NCBI GenBank assembly: GCA_021808055.1
Contig: JAKBCH010000027.1
Location: 1-26,498, forward strand
Reading direction: 5' to 3'
Source of the DNA: Pseudomonadota bacterium
Lineage (GTDB): Bacteria; Pseudomonadota; Alphaproteobacteria; Acetobacterales; Acetobacteraceae
DNA: 26,498 nucleotides
Below the pieces are notes generated by a model. That model was not told where the DNA came from, did not search any database, and worked only from the letters and a program-made list of their open reading frames with translations. Made by a program: the position numbers and the translations under genes. How positions within the stretch are numbered: the first letter of the stretch is position 1; each line of letters opens with the position of its first letter. This document shows positions 24,282-26,498 of the stretch, in pieces.

Positions 24282-25628
24282 TTACCCTTGCGCCAGCCGC
24301 CCCAGCAACGGCGGCAAATCCTCGGCCAGCATTCCTGCCCCGGCCTCGTTTGCAGCTTCACCATGCAGCCAAACGCCAGCGCAGGCGGCGGAGAAGGGCG
24401 CCATGCCGCGCGCCAGCAAGGCTGCGATCAGCCCGGCCAGAACATCCCCCGTGCCGCCGGTGGCAAGCCAGGCGGGCGCATTGGCGTTTATGGTGGCATT
24501 GCCATCCGGTGCGGCGATCACCGTGTCCGGCCCTTTCAGTACCACGACCGCGCCGGTGAGCATTGCGGCGCGGCGAGCGGCGGCCAGTTTGTCCGGCCCA
24601 ACGGGGCCAAACAACCGGACAAATTCGCCCTCATGCGGCGTGATAACCGATACCCCGCGCAAACGTTCCGGTGTTCCGGCACAGGCGGTCAGCGCATCGG
24701 CGTCGGCCACGATGGCCAGCCCTCCGGCCGCCACCAGCCGTGCCAGCTTTTTGCCAGCCATTTCAACACCCAGCCCCGGCCCTACCACCCAGGTTTTGCG
24801 GCGCTTATCTTCCAGCAGCACCCTTAGTTTCTCATGCCGCAGCAAGATCCCGGCCTCAGGCAATGCTGCGGCGTGCCTTGCCGCGATGCTTACCATACCA
24901 GCCCCCGCGCGCCGCGCCGCCATGGCCGCCAGTCGGGCGGCACCGGGCAGCGAGCCTGAGAGAATGGTCACATCCCCGTTGCTGTATTTATGCCCGGTGG
25001 CCCCGCGCGGCGGCAGGGTGAATAAGGCCGGGCTGTTTTCCCAGGTTTCCGGCCCCACTTGCCGGATGATTGCATCCGGCATCCCGATATCGCGCAGCAG
25101 CACCTCTCCGCACAAAGTTCGGCCAGGAAACAGCAGATGCCCTGGCTTCTTGCGCACGAAAGTGATGGTGAATTCCGCCTGGGGGGCAAAGCCGCGCATT
25201 TGCCCGGTGGTGCCATCCAGCCCGGAAGGTACGTCCACCGCCACAACTCGTCTGGCCGCCTTCAGCAGCGCGATGGTTCGCTCGTCCAAGTTTCGCGAGA
25301 GTCCGGCCCCGAAAATCGCGTCGACCACCAGCCCGGCGCGCGCGGCTTCTTCCGGCGTCGCCTCACGGAAATCCCGCACCCGCACCGGCCAACCTTCTTG
25401 CGCCAGGTAACGCGCCGCCACTTTGCCGTCCCCGCCATTATTCCCTGGCCCGGCCAACACCAGCGCCGGCACTTTCTGACAACGCTGCATGATGCAGCTG
25501 GCGATGGCGCGCCCGGCGGCCTCCATGAGCGTTTCGGTGTTGGCCGCTAGCGCATCCGCCCGGGCCATCTGCGCAGGGGTTAGCAGCGCGCCTGCAAAAT
25601 TCTCTGGCTGTTCAAAGGAATATGCCAT
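24282..25628 (-). CDS. nnr: Bifunctional NAD(P)H-hydrate epimerase / dehydratase
   Basis: A 448-residue metabolite-repair fusion. The N-terminal YjeF_N epimerase (about 1-205) has GPGNNGGDGKVAARYL (60-75), VDAIFGAGL and VDVPSGLDG. The C-terminal ribokinase-like dehydratase (about 215-448) has the GHKYSNGDV start, ITPHEGEF and the ATGGTGDVLAGLIAALLARG catalytic loop. It converts damaged NAD(P)HX hydrates back to NAD(P)H using ADP (or ATP). ATG 25628 has GCAGGTG about 6 nt upstream on the minus strand. It is divergent from the ParA-like gene with 32 bp between starts. The transketolase-family gene downstream has its own promoter inside the 64-bp gap. Confidence 0.95.
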   Translation of the reverse strand: MAYSFEQPENFAGALLTPAQMARADALAANTETLMEAAGRAIASCIMQRCQKVPALVLAGPGNNGGDGKVAARYLAQEGWPVRVRDFREATPEEAARAGLVVDAIFGAGLSRNLDERTIALLKAARRVVAVDVPSGLDGTTGQMRGFAPQAEFTITFVRKKPGHLLFPGRTLCGEVLLRDIGMPDAIIRQVGPETWENSPALFTLPPRGATGHKYSNGDVTILSGSLPGAARLAAMAARRAGAGMVSIAARHAAALPEAGILLRHEKLRVLLEDKRRKTWVVGPGLGVEMAGKKLARLVAAGGLAIVADADALTACAGTPERLRGVSVITPHEGEFVRLFGPVGPDKLAAARRAAMLTGAVVVLKGPDTVIAAPDGNATINANAPAWLATGGTGDVLAGLIAALLARGMAPFSAACAGVWLHGEAANEAGAGMLAEDLPPLLGRLAQG

Positions 25629-25660
25629 TTACTGCACCTGCACAGAAAGAGGCTGCTGAT

Positions 25661-26290
25661 ATGGGACAGATTATCGCGGTTGCACAGCAAAAAGGTGGCG
25701 CGGGCAAGACCATGATCGCGGCTCAGTTTGGTGTGGCACTAGCGGAAGCGGCAAAAGTCGTGCTTCTGGATATCGACCCGCAAGCCAGCCTCACCGCCTG
25801 GGGCCGCCTGCGCGCCGCATCTCCCAAGGCGGCACCCGGCGTGGAAGTGCTCACTGTTTCCGGTTGGCGGCTGGCCAATGAGTTGGAAAAACTGAAACAT
25901 GCCTATGATTATGTGTTGGTGGATACACCGCCGGTGATCGACAGCGATGCCAGGCGTGCGATTCGTGGCGCAGACCTGGTGTTGGTGCCGCTCAACCCCG
26001 CCCCGCCTGATTTATGGGCCGCAGAGGGCACATTGAAACTGGCGGCCGAGGAACACCGCCCGGCGGCATTATTGTTCAACCGCGCCCCCGCGGCCTCGCG
26101 CCTGCGCAAGCGGCTGGAAGCCGAAATTGCCGCGCGGCGGCTTACCCTGCTGCCTATGGCGCTTGCCAACCGTGCAGGCTATGCCAATGCTTTTGCCGAT
26201 GGTCTGGGTGTTACCGAAGCGGGCCCGGCCACACAAGCGGCGGAGGAGCTGCGTGCGGCTGTGCGGGCTCTCCTGGGGCTGCTTGCTTAA
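25661..26290 (+). CDS. ParA/MinD-like ATPase, orphan
   Basis: A 209-residue ParA-family ATPase. The deviant Walker A is QKGGAGKT near residues 9-16, motif A' is LLDIDPQASLTAWGR and Walker B is YVLVDTPPVI. It lacks an N-terminal helix-turn-helix, so it is the small (type Ib-like) form. No parB or parS-like repeat is in the window, so chromosome partition is not implied; such orphan ParA proteins position other cargo or regulate membrane-associated systems. ATG 25661 (MGQIIAVAQQKGG) is chosen because the ATPase fold begins there; ATG 25622 overlaps the divergent start of the hydrate-repair gene. AGAGG lies 9 nt upstream. No gene pairs with it downstream inside the window. Confidence 0.88.
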   Translation: MGQIIAVAQQKGGAGKTMIAAQFGVALAEAAKVVLLDIDPQASLTAWGRLRAASPKAAPGVEVLTVSGWRLANELEKLKHAYDYVLVDTPPVIDSDARRAIRGADLVLVPLNPAPPDLWAAEGTLKLAAEEHRPAALLFNRAPAASRLRKRLEAEIAARRLTLLPMALANRAGYANAFADGLGVTEAGPATQAAEELRAAVRALLGLLA

Positions 26291-26498
26291 CGCTGCGTAA
26301 AAAAAATGAAAAAAACTTCCACTGCTTTGTCGTAAAACTGCAAAAAAAAGCATGTTGGAGGCTTGTCACCGTGACACTTTTCAGCCACAAACCAATCGCG
26401 GAATATATAACCGTCGCCTGAACGCATTCGATAGGTTGCGAACGGTGAGCGGGGCAGTAAATGTCAGTCGCCAAGTTTAGGGAGCAAAAAACAAGGCA
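26291..26498. other. Right-end non-coding region with poly-A tracts
   Basis: About 200 bp with no convincing gene. It holds A-runs at 26299-26306, 26309-26315, 26334-26337 and 26342-26349, roughly one or two helical turns apart, and then a perfect palindrome at 26364. A TATATA stretch lies at 26404 and AGGGAG near the window end. It looks like the control region of a gene starting at or just beyond the edge. ATG 26461 opens a short frame (MSVAKFREQK) that runs off the edge; it has no clear ribosome-binding site. Confidence 0.5.
26364..26376. promoter_or_regulatory. Palindrome, operator candidate
   Basis: TGTCAC-C-GTGACA is a perfect 6-bp inverted repeat around one central base, the shape of a dimeric regulator site. 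It lies about 28 bp before a TATATA stretch and after the A-tracts. The regulator is unknown. Confidence 0.4.

Noticed and set aside
24403..25410. A 335-codon plus-strand open frame
   Set aside because: It is antisense to the NAD(P)H-hydrate repair gene; it is low-complexity, rich in Ser/Arg/Pro, with no domain.
1..26498. CRISPR array, insertion sequence, prophage or toxin-antitoxin system
   Set aside because: No regularly spaced repeats, transposase or phage genes, or small paired genes with recognisable toxin/antitoxin folds were seen.

Overview
The window looks like chromosomal DNA of a GC-rich alphaproteobacterium. Acetobacteraceae (an Acidocella- or Acidiphilium-like acidophile) is the most likely family. 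The grounds are the HslV form with a propeptide before a TTILSVRR core, the COQ7-type ubiquinone hydroxylase, the yajC/DUF815 pair, a Hint_2-domain secreted-type protein and an AcpA-like phosphatase coupled to a di-heme cytochrome. The family assignment is inference; no rRNA or other phylogenetic marker is present. No CRISPR array, transposase or phage gene was seen.

Layout. Positions 1-3271 are core genes: the tail of an SDR oxidoreductase, a TrmN6-like methyltransferase, a polyprenyl diphosphate synthase (ubiquinone tail), yajC and a DUF815 ATPase. A tRNA-Ser(UGA) follows at 3328-3417. From 3418 to 11468 the content is accessory. It starts with an AT-rich stretch, then a zincin-Hint protein with an overlapping Cys-rich lipoprotein, a PRC-barrel protein, a DUF202 membrane protein, a CDF zinc exporter, a secreted AcpA-like phosphatase with a PHO-box-like site upstream, a di-heme peroxidase-like cytochrome and an unknown secreted protein. 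A tRNA-Ser(GGA) on the opposite strand closes this block at 11469-11558.

From 11623 on the content is core again. A minus-strand cluster ribA / L,D-transpeptidase / lepA is followed by an orphan OmpR-type response regulator and a minus-strand pair made of a BoxR/BzdR-like XRE-shikimate-kinase regulator and a nucleoside 2-deoxyribosyltransferase-like enzyme. Divergent from that pair runs hslV-hslU-dsbB-coq7, then an MFS (DHA2) exporter. The last part holds an AceE-like transketolase-family enzyme whose promoter predicts a leaderless mRNA, the bifunctional NAD(P)H-hydrate repair enzyme, and a lone ParA-like ATPase. The final ~200 bp hold poly-A tracts and a perfect palindrome, probably the control region of a gene outside the window.

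How the genes connect. Several serve respiration and the envelope: polyprenyl synthase and COQ7 for ubiquinone, DsbB feeding electrons to quinone, YajC for Sec export, and HslUV for proteolysis. No clearly new multi-gene defence or biosynthetic system is evident. The best candidates for new biology are the Hint-zincin/lipoprotein pair, the PHO-box phosphatase/cytochrome pair, and the BoxR-like regulator lacking benzoate genes in its neighbourhood.
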